Part shown: positions 43,798 to 52,900 of the stretch, piece by piece | How the letters are laid out: each line of letters begins with the position of its first letter | Numbering within the stretch: the first letter of the stretch is position 1 | Source: Bacteroidia bacterium | GTDB taxonomy: Bacteria > Bacteroidota > Bacteroidia > UKL13-3 | DNA: 64,000 nt | Direction: 5' to 3' | NCBI GenBank assembly: GCA_023151275.1 | Contig: JAKLJI010000008.1 | Location: forward strand, 61,161-125,160 | Made by a program: the position numbers and the translations under genes | The notes under the pieces: generated by a model | Databases searched by the model: none | What the model saw: the letters and a program-made list of their open reading frames with translations, nothing else | Told to the model about the DNA's origin: nothing

Positions 43798-44265
43798 ATG
43801 AAACTAACAGACGCCATAAAACAAACCAAGTTCAGCAGTAGCTCTCAGCAGGCTTTGTTGAATATTGTTTACGTGGCCAGTTTGATTCGTGCCGGACAAA
43901 GTCGCTTTTTGAAACAGTATGATTTATCGCCTGAGCAATACAATATTCTACGGATACTTCGCGGTCAGCAAGGAAATCCTGCCAGTATTGGTTTATTGCA
44001 AGACCGCATGCTGGATCGGATGAGCAATGCTTCGCGCCTGGTTGAAAAGCTTAAACAAAAGGAGCTTGTTAGCCGTTGTGAATGTCCGAACGACCGCAGA
44101 CAAGTTGATGTATTGATAACCGAGAAAGGCTTGGGTTTACTTCAGGAACTGGATCCAAAAATCAAACAAATGGATGAGAATCTAAAGGTTTTGGAAGAAG
44201 GGGAGTTGATTCAACTGAATGCCATGCTCGACAAATTAAGTTTAACAATCGATTCTATTCACTAA
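43798..44265 (+). CDS. MarR family transcriptional regulator
   Basis: A 155-aa winged-helix regulator: FLKQYDLSPEQYNILRILRGQ, then the HTH MLDRMSNASRLVEKLKQKELV and the wing CECPNDRRQVDVLITEKGLGLL. The DRR wing signature is typical of MarR. It should bind the palindrome over its own promoter. It is 18 bases upstream of a yceI-like gene, which is therefore probably under its control. Ligand unknown. Confidence 0.93.
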   Translation: MKLTDAIKQTKFSSSSQQALLNIVYVASLIRAGQSRFLKQYDLSPEQYNILRILRGQQGNPASIGLLQDRMLDRMSNASRLVEKLKQKELVSRCECPNDRRQVDVLITEKGLGLLQELDPKIKQMDENLKVLEEGELIQLNAMLDKLSLTIDSIH

Positions 44266-44283
44266 ATAAACAACAACAAAAAC

Positions 44284-44892
44284 ATGAAAAAATTAATCGC
44301 AATTTTGGCTATTGCAGGTCTGGGTTTATCTGCATTTGCGGCCACACCAAAAAAAGCTGTTAAAAGCGCAGAAGCTTACAAAGTAAGTGCAGCTGAATCT
44401 AAGTTGAACTGGCATGCAAAGAAAATCGTAGGTGAGCATTTTGGAGTAGTTAGCTTCAAATCTGGTAGCCTGCTTATGAAAGAAGGTAAATTGGTAGGTG
44501 GAGAGTTTATCGTTGATATGCCAACGCTTGATGCAACTGATTTGCAAGGCGAATACCACGATAAATTGGTAGGTCACTTGAAAAGTGATGATTTCTTCTC
44601 AACCGAAAAACACAAAATTTCTGTATTGAAAATTAAATCAGTAACTGCCGGTTCTGCTGCAAATACTTACAATGTTGTTGCCGATCTTACCATCAAAGGC
44701 ATCAAGAAAGAAGTAAAATTCCTTGCAACTGTAGAAGTAAACGGAAACACCGTAACTGCAAAAGCTGATTTCAACGTTGATCGTACTGTTTATGATATCC
44801 GTTACGGTTCAAGCAGCTTCTTCGAAGGTTTGGGCGACAAAGCCATTGATAACTTGTTCAACATCAAAGTTAGTTTGGTAGCTAAGAAGTAA
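44284..44892 (+). CDS. YceI family protein
   Basis: A 202-aa secreted protein with a signal peptide (MKKLIAILAIAGLGLSAFAA). YceI features: YKVSAAESKLNWHAKKIVGEHFGVVSFKSG, DMPTLDATDLQ, HLKSDDFFSTEKHKI, and VADLTIKGIKKEVKF with DRTVYDIRYGS at the end. YceI proteins are lipocalin-like and bind isoprenoid or lipid molecules in the periplasm. Downstream of and close to marR, it ends with a strong terminator. Confidence 0.93.
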   Translation: MKKLIAILAIAGLGLSAFAATPKKAVKSAEAYKVSAAESKLNWHAKKIVGEHFGVVSFKSGSLLMKEGKLVGGEFIVDMPTLDATDLQGEYHDKLVGHLKSDDFFSTEKHKISVLKIKSVTAGSAANTYNVVADLTIKGIKKEVKFLATVEVNGNTVTAKADFNVDRTVYDIRYGSSSFFEGLGDKAIDNLFNIKVSLVAKK

Positions 44893-44918
44893 TTTGTTTT
44901 TCATAGGGTTTTTTGGGA

Positions 44919-44945
44919 AGCCGCGGCCAAAGGCCGCGGCTTTTT
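44919..44945 (+). terminator. Terminator after yceI
   Basis: AGCCGCGGCC (44919-44928) pairs with GGCCGCGGCT (44932-44941) around AAA, followed by TTTT. Confidence 0.92.
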
Positions 44946-44958
44946 ACGTTTATATGAC

Positions 44959-44987
44959 TTGCAAAGGCTGAATTTTAGTTAAATTTG
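44959..44987 (+). promoter_or_regulatory. Promoter of the DoxX-Gpx/OhrR operon
   Basis: TTG (44959-44961), 18 bases, then TAAATTTG (44980-44987), an exact TANNTTTG -7 box. The gene starts at 45007. Confidence 0.55.
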
Positions 44988-45006
44988 TATCGCACACGAT
45001 ATAAAA

Positions 45007-45924
45007 ATGAAAAAGTATATTCCGGTTACTATTCCCCAAGATTTGCTTCGCCTCTTCCTTGCTTTTGCCATGACATTTGCCGGCCTGGGCCACCTTAGTT
45101 TCCAACGTCTTGAATTTCAAGCTCAGGTTCCGGATTGGCTGCCATTTTCTCCTGACTTTGTTGTTATCGCTTCCGGTATTGTTGAGATTCTCCTTGGACT
45201 TTCTTTACTTCTTCTGAGAAAGCATCGGGTTGAAACCGGAATTGCACTTGCCATTTTTTATGTATTGATTTTCCCTGGAAATATTGCCCAATACCTGGGT
45301 CACCGCGATGCTTTTGGATTAACCACCGATACTTCGCGTTTGGTACGCTTGTTTTTTCAACCCGTTTTAATTTGGGCTGCGCTTTGGTCAACCGGAGCTT
45401 GGCGCTGGCTTCTTCAAAAAGACAAACAGAAGTTCCAACTTCCGGCTTCCGTTTTTGATATTCCAATTCAGGATGCCGCAGGCCGGCCTTTTAGTTTAGA
45501 ACCTTATCGGGGCAAAGTACTTCTCTTGGTGAATACGGCCACAAAATGTGGATTGGCGCCCCAGTTTGAAGGACTGGAAATGCTTCATCAAAAATACAAA
45601 GACAAAGGCTTGGTGGTTCTTGGTTTCCCTTGCAATCAGTTTCTAAGTCAGGAGCCAGGCTCTAGTTCAGAGGTGGAACAAACCTGCAAAATCAATTTTG
45701 GGGTTAGTTTTCCAATTTTGGGCAAACTCAAGGTAAACGGAAACGAAACACATCCGCTATTTAATTACCTGAAAGGAAACTTGGGTGGATGGTTGACAGA
45801 TGAAGTTCGTTGGAATTTTACCAAATTCGTTATCGATAAACAGGGAAAACCTGTCCTTCGCTACTCGCCACGCAGAAAACCAGAAACCATGGAGCAAGAC
45901 CTGATCAACCTGTTAAATGCCTAA
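45007..45924 (+). CDS. DoxX/MauE-like membrane domain fused to glutathione peroxidase
   Basis: A 305-aa two-domain protein. Residues 1-135 hold four hydrophobic helices of DoxX type (LLRLFLAFAMTFAGLGHL, VIASGIVEILLGLSLLLL). Residues about 145-305 are a glutathione peroxidase domain with NTATKCGLAPQFEGLE (peroxidatic Cys181), GFPCNQFLSQEPGSS and VRWNFTKFVID. The selenocysteine of animal enzymes is Cys here, as usual in bacteria. The fusion would place the peroxidase on the cytoplasmic face of the membrane. An OhrR-type regulator follows after five bases, suggesting a peroxide-response operon. Confidence 0.9.
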   Translation: MKKYIPVTIPQDLLRLFLAFAMTFAGLGHLSFQRLEFQAQVPDWLPFSPDFVVIASGIVEILLGLSLLLLRKHRVETGIALAIFYVLIFPGNIAQYLGHRDAFGLTTDTSRLVRLFFQPVLIWAALWSTGAWRWLLQKDKQKFQLPASVFDIPIQDAAGRPFSLEPYRGKVLLLVNTATKCGLAPQFEGLEMLHQKYKDKGLVVLGFPCNQFLSQEPGSSSEVEQTCKINFGVSFPILGKLKVNGNETHPLFNYLKGNLGGWLTDEVRWNFTKFVIDKQGKPVLRYSPRRKPETMEQDLINLLNA

Positions 45925-45929
45925 TTTAC

Positions 45930-46382
45930 ATGGAAACTCCCGATTGGATGAAACTGGAAAATCAGCTTTGTTTTCCTTTGTATGCTGCTTCTCGTTTGGT
46001 AACACGTGCCTATCAACCCTTATTGGCCAACTGGGATTTAACCTATCCGCAATACTTGCTGCTGTTGGTGCTTTGGGAGAAAGATAATCAAACCGTAAGC
46101 CAACTTTGTGATTGTTTGTTGTTGGAAACCAATACGCTAACACCCCTTATTCAACGTCTTGAGAAACGGGGTTTGATTAAACGGGAACAAGTTCCTTACG
46201 ACAAACGGAGCTCTAGCATCAAACTCACCCGAAAAGGAAAGGCCTTGAAAGAGGAATTGAAGTCGGTTCCACCTGCATTGGTTGAATCCCTTTCAGATAA
46301 AGGTCCGAGCCTTAACGAACTCCATGCGCTCAAAGCAACTCTCGACCGATTAATTCAGGGCATGCAATCTTCAACGCCTTGA
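45930..46382 (+). CDS. OhrR-like MarR family peroxide sensor
   Basis: A 150-aa MarR protein with the OhrR pattern: MKLENQLCFPLYAASRLVTRAYQPLL, whose Cys14 is the place of the peroxide-sensing cysteine in OhrR, then LTYPQYLLLLVLWE, NTLTPLIQRLEKRGLIKR and DKRSSSIKLT in the wing. Two further cysteines (QLCDCLL) lie in the HTH region. It probably regulates the upstream peroxidase fusion. No ohr gene is seen nearby. Confidence 0.88.
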   Translation: METPDWMKLENQLCFPLYAASRLVTRAYQPLLANWDLTYPQYLLLLVLWEKDNQTVSQLCDCLLLETNTLTPLIQRLEKRGLIKREQVPYDKRSSSIKLTRKGKALKEELKSVPPALVESLSDKGPSLNELHALKATLDRLIQGMQSSTP

Positions 46383-46506
46383 TTTTTATTGCCGGAGTTA
46401 GAAAAGCAAGCTACCCAAAATCAATAATCTTGTAAAATCTATCCCTAAAGCGCAAAACCTATACTCATTTAGCAAAACCAAGTGCAAACAAATTGCAGGC
46501 GATTCC

Positions 46507-46514
46507 TATTTTTG
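46507..46514 (+). promoter_or_regulatory. -7 box TATTTTTG upstream of odhB
   Basis: TATTTTTG is an exact TANNTTTG match 20 bases before the odhB ATG at 46535. No good -33 box is seen at normal spacing. Confidence 0.45.
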
Positions 46515-46534
46515 CGGACCAAAAAAATTGAACC

Positions 46535-47755
46535 ATGGCAATCCAAATCAAAGTTCCTTCCGTAGGTGAATCCATTAGTGAGGTAACCATAGCCCGTTGG
46601 AATAAAAAAACAGGCGATTATGTAGAAATGGACGAATTGCTCTGTGAGCTTGAGTCTGATAAGGCCACTTTTGAATTGAATGCCGAAAAAGCCGGAGTTC
46701 TTACCACCAAGGCCAATGAAGGTGATACCATTGCAGTTGGAGATTTGATTTGTGAAATTGATACCGATGCTGCTCGTCCGGCCGGAACAACGCCAGCTGC
46801 CGAAAAGCCAGCTAAAACCGAAGAGAAAAAAGCGGAAGCTCCAAAAGCAGTTGAGCCTGTAAAAGAAAATTATGCCACCGGAACTCCAAGTCCTGCCGCA
46901 GCTAAAATTTTAGCTGAAAAAGGTATCGACCCTAAAGAGGTAAAAGGAACCGGTAAAGATGGTCGTATTTCCAAATCAGATGCACTTGCTGCCGAATTAA
47001 AAGTTACCAGCAACGAAACCAAATTGCGTGCCGAGCGGAAAGAAAAAATGACTTCCCTGCGCAAAACTGTTTCAAAGCGCTTGGTAGCTGCAAAAAACGA
47101 AACGGCTATGTTAACTACCTTCAATGAGGTGGATATGAAGCCAATCATGGATTTGCGTGCGCAATACAAAAATCAATTCAAAGATGCTTTTGGTGTTAAT
47201 CTTGGTTTTATGAGTTTCTTCACCAAAGCGGTTTGCGTGGCTTTGAAGCAGTTCCCTGCGGTAAATGCGTATATCAATGGCGAAGAAATTATTTACCACG
47301 ATTACTGCGATATTTCAATTGCGGTAAGTGCACCAAAAGGGCTCGTAGTTCCTGTAATTCGCAATGCGGAGAGTTTGAGTTTGGCCGAAATTGAAAAAGA
47401 AGTGGCTACCCTTGCTGGAAAGGCAAGAGATAACAAGTTAAGTTTGGAAGAAATGACAGGTGGAACCTTCACTATCACCAACGGTGGAGTTTTTGGTTCA
47501 ATGCTTTCTACGCCGATTATCAATCCGCCACAAAGCGCTATTCTAGGCATGCACAATATTGTTGAACGTCCGGTTGTGAAAGATGGACAAATCGTAATTC
47601 GTCCGATTATGTACGTGGCCTTATCGTATGATCACCGCATTATTGATGGCAGAGAAAGCGTGGGATTTTTGGTAAAAGTGAAGCAATGTTTGGAGAATCC
47701 ATCCTTGCTGTTAACAGGTGGCCAAGACCCGAATAAGCTAGTATTGGGATTGTAA
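46535..47755 (+). CDS. odhB: 2-oxoglutarate dehydrogenase E2, dihydrolipoyllysine succinyltransferase
   Basis: A 406-aa E2 enzyme (sucB). One lipoyl domain at the N-terminus ([19 protein letters not shown], with the lipoyl lysine in [15 protein letters not shown]), a Pro/Ala/Lys linker, a peripheral subunit-binding domain ([20 protein letters not shown]), and the catalytic domain ending [19 protein letters not shown] with the active-site HR. The odhA/sucA E1 gene is not adjacent; lpd, the E3, lies 1.5 kb downstream. Confidence 0.94.
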   Translation: MAIQIKVPSVGESISEVTIARWNKKTGDYVEMDELLCELESDKATFELNAEKAGVLTTKANEGDTIAVGDLICEIDTDAARPAGTTPAAEKPAKTEEKKAEAPKAVEPVKENYATGTPSPAAAKILAEKGIDPKEVKGTGKDGRISKSDALAAELKVTSNETKLRAERKEKMTSLRKTVSKRLVAAKNETAMLTTFNEVDMKPIMDLRAQYKNQFKDAFGVNLGFMSFFTKAVCVALKQFPAVNAYINGEEIIYHDYCDISIAVSAPKGLVVPVIRNAESLSLAEIEKEVATLAGKARDNKLSLEEMTGGTFTITNGGVFGSMLSTPIINPPQSAILGMHNIVERPVVKDGQIVIRPIMYVALSYDHRIIDGRESVGFLVKVKQCLENPSLLLTGGQDPNKLVLGL

Positions 47756-47979
47756 TTCTTGAATAGATAATTGTACCTCAAAAGTTTTTGAGGTACAGAA
47801 TTTCCTATCATCCATTCAAATGGAGCCACGACTAGTTTGCAAGGAGATCATCGAGTAATAAAGAACCTTGCAATTTAGGTAGCAATAACGGAGTCTAATT
47901 TTGAGTGTACCTAAATGGGTCAATTGAACTAGAATTCAAGAATTTAGAATTTGAGCCTCCCTTTAATGGTGTGTCGGCC

Positions 47980-48155
47980 CTTTCCTGTTGGCAGTGCGTG
48001 CGGGCAAAATTCGCGGGATGGGCTTGCGCGACCTGCCTTATTGGCTGGTTCGCTTCGGGTTGGTCAGCGGGTAAGAGCGAAGCAGGCGCGAAAAGGCAGG
48101 GAGAATTTTGGCCGAGGATGGCCTCCCGCACGTGCGGGACCTCCAACAGGAAAAG
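47980..48155. repeat. Nested inverted repeat element in the odhB-GT spacer
   Basis: Four nested inverted segments: 47980-47991/48143-48155, 47997-48004/48125-48132, 48005-48012/48103-48110, and 48032-48038/48094-48100. Together they can fold into one imperfect 176-base hairpin, GC-rich in an AT-rich spacer. The 47756-48364 spacer (609 bases) holds no convincing gene, only this element and the terminator at 48330. Confidence 0.75.
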
Positions 48156-48329
48156 CTTTTGGAGACTTTTGGCTACAAAAGTTACGGCAGAAAAAAACTA
48201 ATTACCTCAGAAGTTAAATGTCATCAATAAAGTAACAAATTGAAGTCTAGATTTAGGAGAGGAGTTATTGTCTTGAATGAGTAATTCAAGCCGTAAGTAA
48301 TGATTTTTGAGCAACAACAAAATGAGCAA

Positions 48330-48359
48330 AAAAAGGCGGGCGCTTGCGCCCGCCTTTTT
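48330..48359 (-). terminator. Terminator, symmetric, 3' of the WaaE-like gene
   Basis: A perfect 14-bp stem (48330-48343 with 48346-48359) with A and T runs on both sides, so it can act in either direction. It directly follows the stop of the minus-strand glycosyltransferase. Confidence 0.88.
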
Positions 48360-48364
48360 TATTC

Positions 48365-49099
48365 TTAAAGGTATTTGTTAAAAGTATACTTGGCATGCAT
48401 ACGTGCCAATTGCAAACCAGCTTGCCCATCTAAAAATCCAAGCTTGATGAAGTATTCCCGAATAAACCCAAATCCGGCGGAAAGCCAGGGTTTTAACAAA
48501 CTGGATTTTTTGCCAGCAGCTTTTCGCTTTTCGGCATACAACAAAGCATACTTCTCCATCTTGTGAGCATAATGCTCCACGGTAGGACTGGTATAATGCA
48601 AAAGTCGTGAACCCAATTTATGTCCTTTGCTCGTTTCCGGAATAACTAGAGTTTCATGCACGGCTTGCTCCTCATTCCAATGAATCCTATCGCGATTAAA
48701 CAAGCGAACCTGCCAATCGGGATTCCATTCTCCAAATCGAATGGGTTTTTGACCCAAAAAGTTAAGTCGGTTTACCTTGTAAAAATCTTCGGGATTAGTA
48801 AGCTGAAGTGCATTTAGTTCCTTGGCTAAATCTGCGCTAATCTCTTCATCCGCATCCAAGGAAAAAATCCAGGAGTTTTTGGCTTGAAGGTTTCCGAAAT
48901 TTTTCTGTGCACTAAAGCCTTTCCAGGGATTGTTAAAATAACGTGCCCCCAAGGATTGCGCCAGTTGCGGCGTTGAATCGGTGGAATCGTTATCAATCAC
49001 CAAAACATCATCGCTAATCAGGAAAGCCGATTTCACGCAGCGACTAAGCCGGGCTTCTTCGTTGCGGGCAATAATAACTACGGAGATTTCCTGATTCAT
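48365..49099 (-). CDS. LPS-core type glycosyltransferase, family 2 (WaaE/KdtX-like)
   Basis: A 244-aa GT2: VVIIARNEEARLSRCVKS, VIDNDSTDSTPQLA, the DXD-type SLDADEEIS, and the WaaE-like stretch FGEWNPDWQVRLFNR with HETLVIP and HYTSPTVEHYAHKMEKYA. WaaE/KdtX adds a glucose to the inner LPS core. The C-terminus has a short hydrophobic region. Role in this organism is inferred from the family. Confidence 0.85.
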   Translation of the reverse strand: MNQEISVVIIARNEEARLSRCVKSAFLISDDVLVIDNDSTDSTPQLAQSLGARYFNNPWKGFSAQKNFGNLQAKNSWIFSLDADEEISADLAKELNALQLTNPEDFYKVNRLNFLGQKPIRFGEWNPDWQVRLFNRDRIHWNEEQAVHETLVIPETSKGHKLGSRLLHYTSPTVEHYAHKMEKYALLYAEKRKAAGKKSSLLKPWLSAGFGFIREYFIKLGFLDGQAGLQLARMHAKYTFNKYL

Positions 49100-49164
49100 G
49101 CTGCAAGTTTATGACCTTGATTCCAAAAGGCAAGAAATAGACTTTTATGCTGAATAGCTTTCCC

Positions 49165-49195
49165 TTTGGGCTATGCCCTTCAAACCCTACTTTTG
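49165..49195 (+). promoter_or_regulatory. Promoter of lpd, -33 TTTG and -7 TACTTTTG
   Basis: TTTG (49165-49168), a 19-base spacer, then TACTTTTG (49188-49195): both elements and the spacing match the Bacteroidota housekeeping promoter. The start at 49211 is 15 bases downstream. Confidence 0.7.
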
Positions 49196-49210
49196 CACAA
49201 ATTTTTTGCA

Positions 49211-50605
49211 ATGAAATACGACGTTACTGTAATTGGCTCCGGCCCCGGTGGTTATGTTGCGGCCATTCGCTTAGCCCAGCTGGGTTTCAAAACTGCTATC
49301 ATTGAACGCTATTCTACCTTGGGCGGTACTTGCCTAAACGTGGGTTGCATTCCTTCAAAGGCCATGCTCGACAGTTCCGAACATTACCACAATGCCATTC
49401 ACAATTTCAAAACACATGGTATTGATGTAAAAGATGTGCAGGTTAATTTGGCTCAAATGATTGAGCGCAAAAATGGCGTGGTTAAACAAACCTGCGATGG
49501 CATCGAATTTTTGATGAAGAAAAACAAGATTGATGTGTACCGCGGCCATGGTTCTTTTATCACTAAAAATACCATTGCCATTTCCGGTGAAAGCAATCAA
49601 CAAATTGAAACAGATAAAGTAATCATTGCAACCGGTTCAAAACCTGCAAGCCTTCCTGGAGTAGATATCGATAAAACACGTGTAATTACAAGCACAGAGG
49701 CTTTGCAAATGAAAGAGGTTCCAAAGCATTTAATCATCATTGGTGGTGGTGTAATTGGCCTTGAATTGGGCTCGGTTTACGCCCGCTTAGGTGCAAAGGT
49801 TACAGTTATTGAGTACACTGCTTCCATCATTCCAACCATGGATGGCGCCTTGGGCAAAGAATTGCAACGTGTATTGAGAAAACAAGGTTTTGAATTTCAT
49901 TTCAACCACAAGGTAAAATCAGCAAAAACAGTTGGTGAAGAGGTTGAGGTAAAAGCCGATAATGAAAAAGGGGAGGAGGTTGTATTTAAAGGCGATTACT
50001 GCCTGGTAAGTGTGGGCCGTAAGCCATACACCGACAAGCTCGGACTTGAAAATGCAGGTGTTAAAGTTGATGAGCGCGGTCGCATTGAAACAGATGCGCA
50101 TTTGCAAACAAATGTACCAGGCATTTATGCCATTGGTGATGTGGTGAAAGGTGCCATGCTTGCACACAAAGCCGAAGAAGAAGGGGTTTTTGTTGCTGAG
50201 TCTTTGGCGGGTCAAAAACCACATATCAACTACAACTTAATTCCCGGTGTAGTTTATACCTGGCCTGAAGTAGCGGGTGTGGGTGCAACAGAAGAAGAAT
50301 TGAAAAAATCGGGTAAGAAATACAAATCAGGTTCGTTCCCAATGCGTGCTTTGGGTAGGGCAAGAGCTTCAATGGATATTGATGGATTTGTGAAAATACT
50401 TGCTGATGCAGAAACAGATGAAGTGCTAGGCGTTCACATGATTGGTCCACGTGTGGCCGATTTAATTGCCGAAGCCGTAGTTGCAATGGAATACCGTGCA
50501 AGTGCAGAAGACATTTCCCGCATGAGTCACGCTCATCCAACCTATGCCGAAGCTGTAAAAGAAGCGGCATTGGCCGCAACTGCAAACAGAGCATTGCACG
50601 TATAA
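49211..50605 (+). CDS. lpdA: Dihydrolipoyl dehydrogenase
   Basis: A 464-aa E3 flavoenzyme: VTVIGSGPGGYVAAIRLAQLG for FAD, the redox-active disulfide in GGTCLNVGCIPSKAML, IIGGGVIGLELGSVYARLG for NAD and the C-terminal HAHPTYAEAVKEAAL with the catalytic histidine. It serves the 2-oxoglutarate, pyruvate and glycine-cleavage complexes. ATG 49211 (MKYDVTVIG) follows a good promoter, and the longer TTG frame is rejected. Confidence 0.96.
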   Translation: MKYDVTVIGSGPGGYVAAIRLAQLGFKTAIIERYSTLGGTCLNVGCIPSKAMLDSSEHYHNAIHNFKTHGIDVKDVQVNLAQMIERKNGVVKQTCDGIEFLMKKNKIDVYRGHGSFITKNTIAISGESNQQIETDKVIIATGSKPASLPGVDIDKTRVITSTEALQMKEVPKHLIIIGGGVIGLELGSVYARLGAKVTVIEYTASIIPTMDGALGKELQRVLRKQGFEFHFNHKVKSAKTVGEEVEVKADNEKGEEVVFKGDYCLVSVGRKPYTDKLGLENAGVKVDERGRIETDAHLQTNVPGIYAIGDVVKGAMLAHKAEEEGVFVAESLAGQKPHINYNLIPGVVYTWPEVAGVGATEEELKKSGKKYKSGSFPMRALGRARASMDIDGFVKILADAETDEVLGVHMIGPRVADLIAEAVVAMEYRASAEDISRMSHAHPTYAEAVKEAALAATANRALHV

Positions 50606-50670
50606 GTTGTTGCAATTTCAAGAGTAGAGCAACAAGGCTGCTGCTTTTGAATTGTCGCCTTTCAGGCATA

Positions 50671-50707
50671 AAAAAATCCCGGTGTTCATTGAACACCGGG
50701 ATTTTTT
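50671..50707. terminator. Bidirectional terminator between lpd and the T9SS gene
   Basis: A perfect stem from the A run and GGTGTTC on the left (50671-50687) to GAACACC and a T run on the right (50691-50707), loop ATT. It serves both converging genes. Confidence 0.92.
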
Positions 50708-50720
50708 GTTGGAAAATGAA

Positions 50721-52805
50721 TTAGCGGATAATGCTCACTTTTTTGGTGATAGTTTTTCCGGCTTCAACCATTTCAATTACATAGATACCTGTGTTCAGGT
50801 TTTCAATGTTGATTGAGCTGTTGATGCTCATTTCGCTCATTACTTCTTTACCGTTCAAATCAAGCATACGGAATTTAGCGTCTTTGCTGCCATTCCACTC
50901 AATTACTAAATCATTGGTAGCAGGGTTAGGATATACATTGAAATCGCTAGCGTTTTTCACGTTTTCTTTCATACCAATTGCCCAATCCTGAACTGTCCAT
51001 GAAGACTGAAGGATTTCTTTGGTATCATCGTTTTGGATGAAAGCAACAACAGCAAGGTCATAGAATTCTTCAACTGTATTTTCTGTTGCAATATCAATTC
51101 CGTTATAATTTGTACCTGTAGGCGCAACACTTGCTGATTTAGTTGCACTTGCCGGTAGACGGAATGTGCCGGGAAAGGAATAACTAAGGTTAGTGGTTTT
51201 AGCAACATCTTTTGCAGGGAAGGTGAAACTAGAACCTGTTTCATTAGGTAGCATCTTCTTCATTACAAAATGGAATTCAGTTTCACCATTTGTTTTCACA
51301 TTTTTCGAAGTTTCACGTTCAACTAGAGCTACACGAAGTTTGTAATTTCCTGTTGGCATTTCAGCAACTGGGGTGACATTAACTGTAACATCGGCTTTAT
51401 TTCCTGTAACATTTAATGAAGTAGTCATTTGAACTAAAGATGGCATAGATTGAAATTGGTCAAAAATCGCCTCTTCATATCCATTCGGATTATCATTCCA
51501 TCCACCATCAACAAATAAAGCGGGAACAGAGTTTACTCCACCATAATAAGTTCCTCTATTCAAAGCCTCCTGTGTGAAATATGGGTCACCTGTTCCTGGG
51601 AAATAATATTGATATTTTAAAACGGCCCATTTGCCAACACGCTCATTTAAAACGGCGGTCAATTGTTCATTACCAGGTTTACATGGTGGGCATGTAGAAG
51701 AAGTAAACACTTCATGGAGAGTTCTTCTTGGTACCAATTTGTCTAAAATTGTAATTGTGGAAGAAAGTTCATTATTAGAAGGAATCGGATCTGTTGTTCC
51801 ATTTGGGTCAGTTACCCAAACCCTAAGATTTGCAAGACCTGCTGATGTAGGTGTGAATGGGAAATTATGAGTGAAATCAAATGTACCTCCATTTTTGGTG
51901 ATATCAACCCCAATAATGTTCATGGTTTTAACATCTCCATTGTTAACTGAATAGTTAATTTTAAAAGAGGTAAGGTTGGTTGAACCATAGTTGCTAAGTT
52001 TACCCTTGATGGTAATATCGCTATTTTTCTCACCATACTTAGGTACATCGAGTGAAATTAGGTTGATATCGTTTGCTGGTTGAACCCCGGGAAGGAACAT
52101 TATATAAGAGTTGTCTGCAGGAGTTGGGTCGTTCAAACTAGTGCATGCAAAATTAGGAGAACCTTCTACACTATATGAAGTTGAACCATCAATTTTTACC
52201 CCAACAGATAGTTTTGTCTTATTGGTGCAGGCAGTTTGTCCATTTAAACATTGAGTTCTTTGATCTACGAAATAGATATTGTTAGTAGTTTCCTCTAATA
52301 CTATTGAAAAATAAACCCAGCCATTTATCAAATTTGGTTCAGTACATGAATTAAATTGGATCCAGAGTTGTCTATTAGGAGCATTGCCAAATACCTTTTT
52401 TACAACATAATCTGTCGTAGTTGTTGTTCCAAGTCCCAAAACACAAAGTGAACTGTTGGGAACTGAACTGGCAGAAAGTTCCACAGTTCCGTAAGCGGGT
52501 GATGCTGGCGCAGTTGCTGAGAAATTAATGACACCTGAACTGGAAACTCGGTATGTTGAAACAGGAGTGCCATCAAGAGAAAAGTTAAACGGCATGGCCT
52601 GATCTGCAGACCATGAAGATGTTGTGCTTGTTGTTCCAGTAATTAGTGTAACCCAATCTGATGCCAAACCGCCCCCTGGAGGGAATTCATTATCCTTGTT
52701 TAATCCTTTTGGATTTCCGCCAGAGGCATTGATTTGGTAGTACTGAGCTGTAGATGTGAACGCTAAAATCATCATCGACACTACCAGAAGTAGTTGTTTT
52801 TTCAT
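50721..52805 (-). CDS. T9SS-sorted Omp28-type thioredoxin-like protein
   Basis: A 694-aa secreted protein (signal peptide MKKQLLLVVSMMILAFTSTA). The middle has an Omp28-like thioredoxin region with RTLHEVFTSSTCPPCKPGNEQ, a CPPC redox motif, and VPALFVDGGWND. The C-terminus is a type A sorting domain (VYPNPATNDLVIEW ... LNTGIYVIEMVEAGKTITKK). The N-terminal 350 residues contain an Ig-like/beta-rich region. A surface-exposed or released thiol-redox-like protein is the most likely reading; the substrate is unknown. Confidence 0.82.
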   Translation of the reverse strand: MKKQLLLVVSMMILAFTSTAQYYQINASGGNPKGLNKDNEFPPGGGLASDWVTLITGTTSTTSSWSADQAMPFNFSLDGTPVSTYRVSSSGVINFSATAPASPAYGTVELSASSVPNSSLCVLGLGTTTTTDYVVKKVFGNAPNRQLWIQFNSCTEPNLINGWVYFSIVLEETTNNIYFVDQRTQCLNGQTACTNKTKLSVGVKIDGSTSYSVEGSPNFACTSLNDPTPADNSYIMFLPGVQPANDINLISLDVPKYGEKNSDITIKGKLSNYGSTNLTSFKINYSVNNGDVKTMNIIGVDITKNGGTFDFTHNFPFTPTSAGLANLRVWVTDPNGTTDPIPSNNELSSTITILDKLVPRRTLHEVFTSSTCPPCKPGNEQLTAVLNERVGKWAVLKYQYYFPGTGDPYFTQEALNRGTYYGGVNSVPALFVDGGWNDNPNGYEEAIFDQFQSMPSLVQMTTSLNVTGNKADVTVNVTPVAEMPTGNYKLRVALVERETSKNVKTNGETEFHFVMKKMLPNETGSSFTFPAKDVAKTTNLSYSFPGTFRLPASATKSASVAPTGTNYNGIDIATENTVEEFYDLAVVAFIQNDDTKEILQSSWTVQDWAIGMKENVKNASDFNVYPNPATNDLVIEWNGSKDAKFRMLDLNGKEVMSEMSINSSINIENLNTGIYVIEMVEAGKTITKKVSIIR

Positions 52806-52900
52806 ACTAGATTATTAATTGGTATTAGTTTACTGCAATTTCATTGAAATTTTATTATTAAACAAGTTGTAAGACTATCTCTAATTGCTTAATTTTCAGT

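Noticed and set aside
47905..48217. Overlapping plus-strand ORFs in the odhB spacer
   Set aside because: They are only read through the GC-rich inverted-repeat element; no family resemblance or ribosome site.
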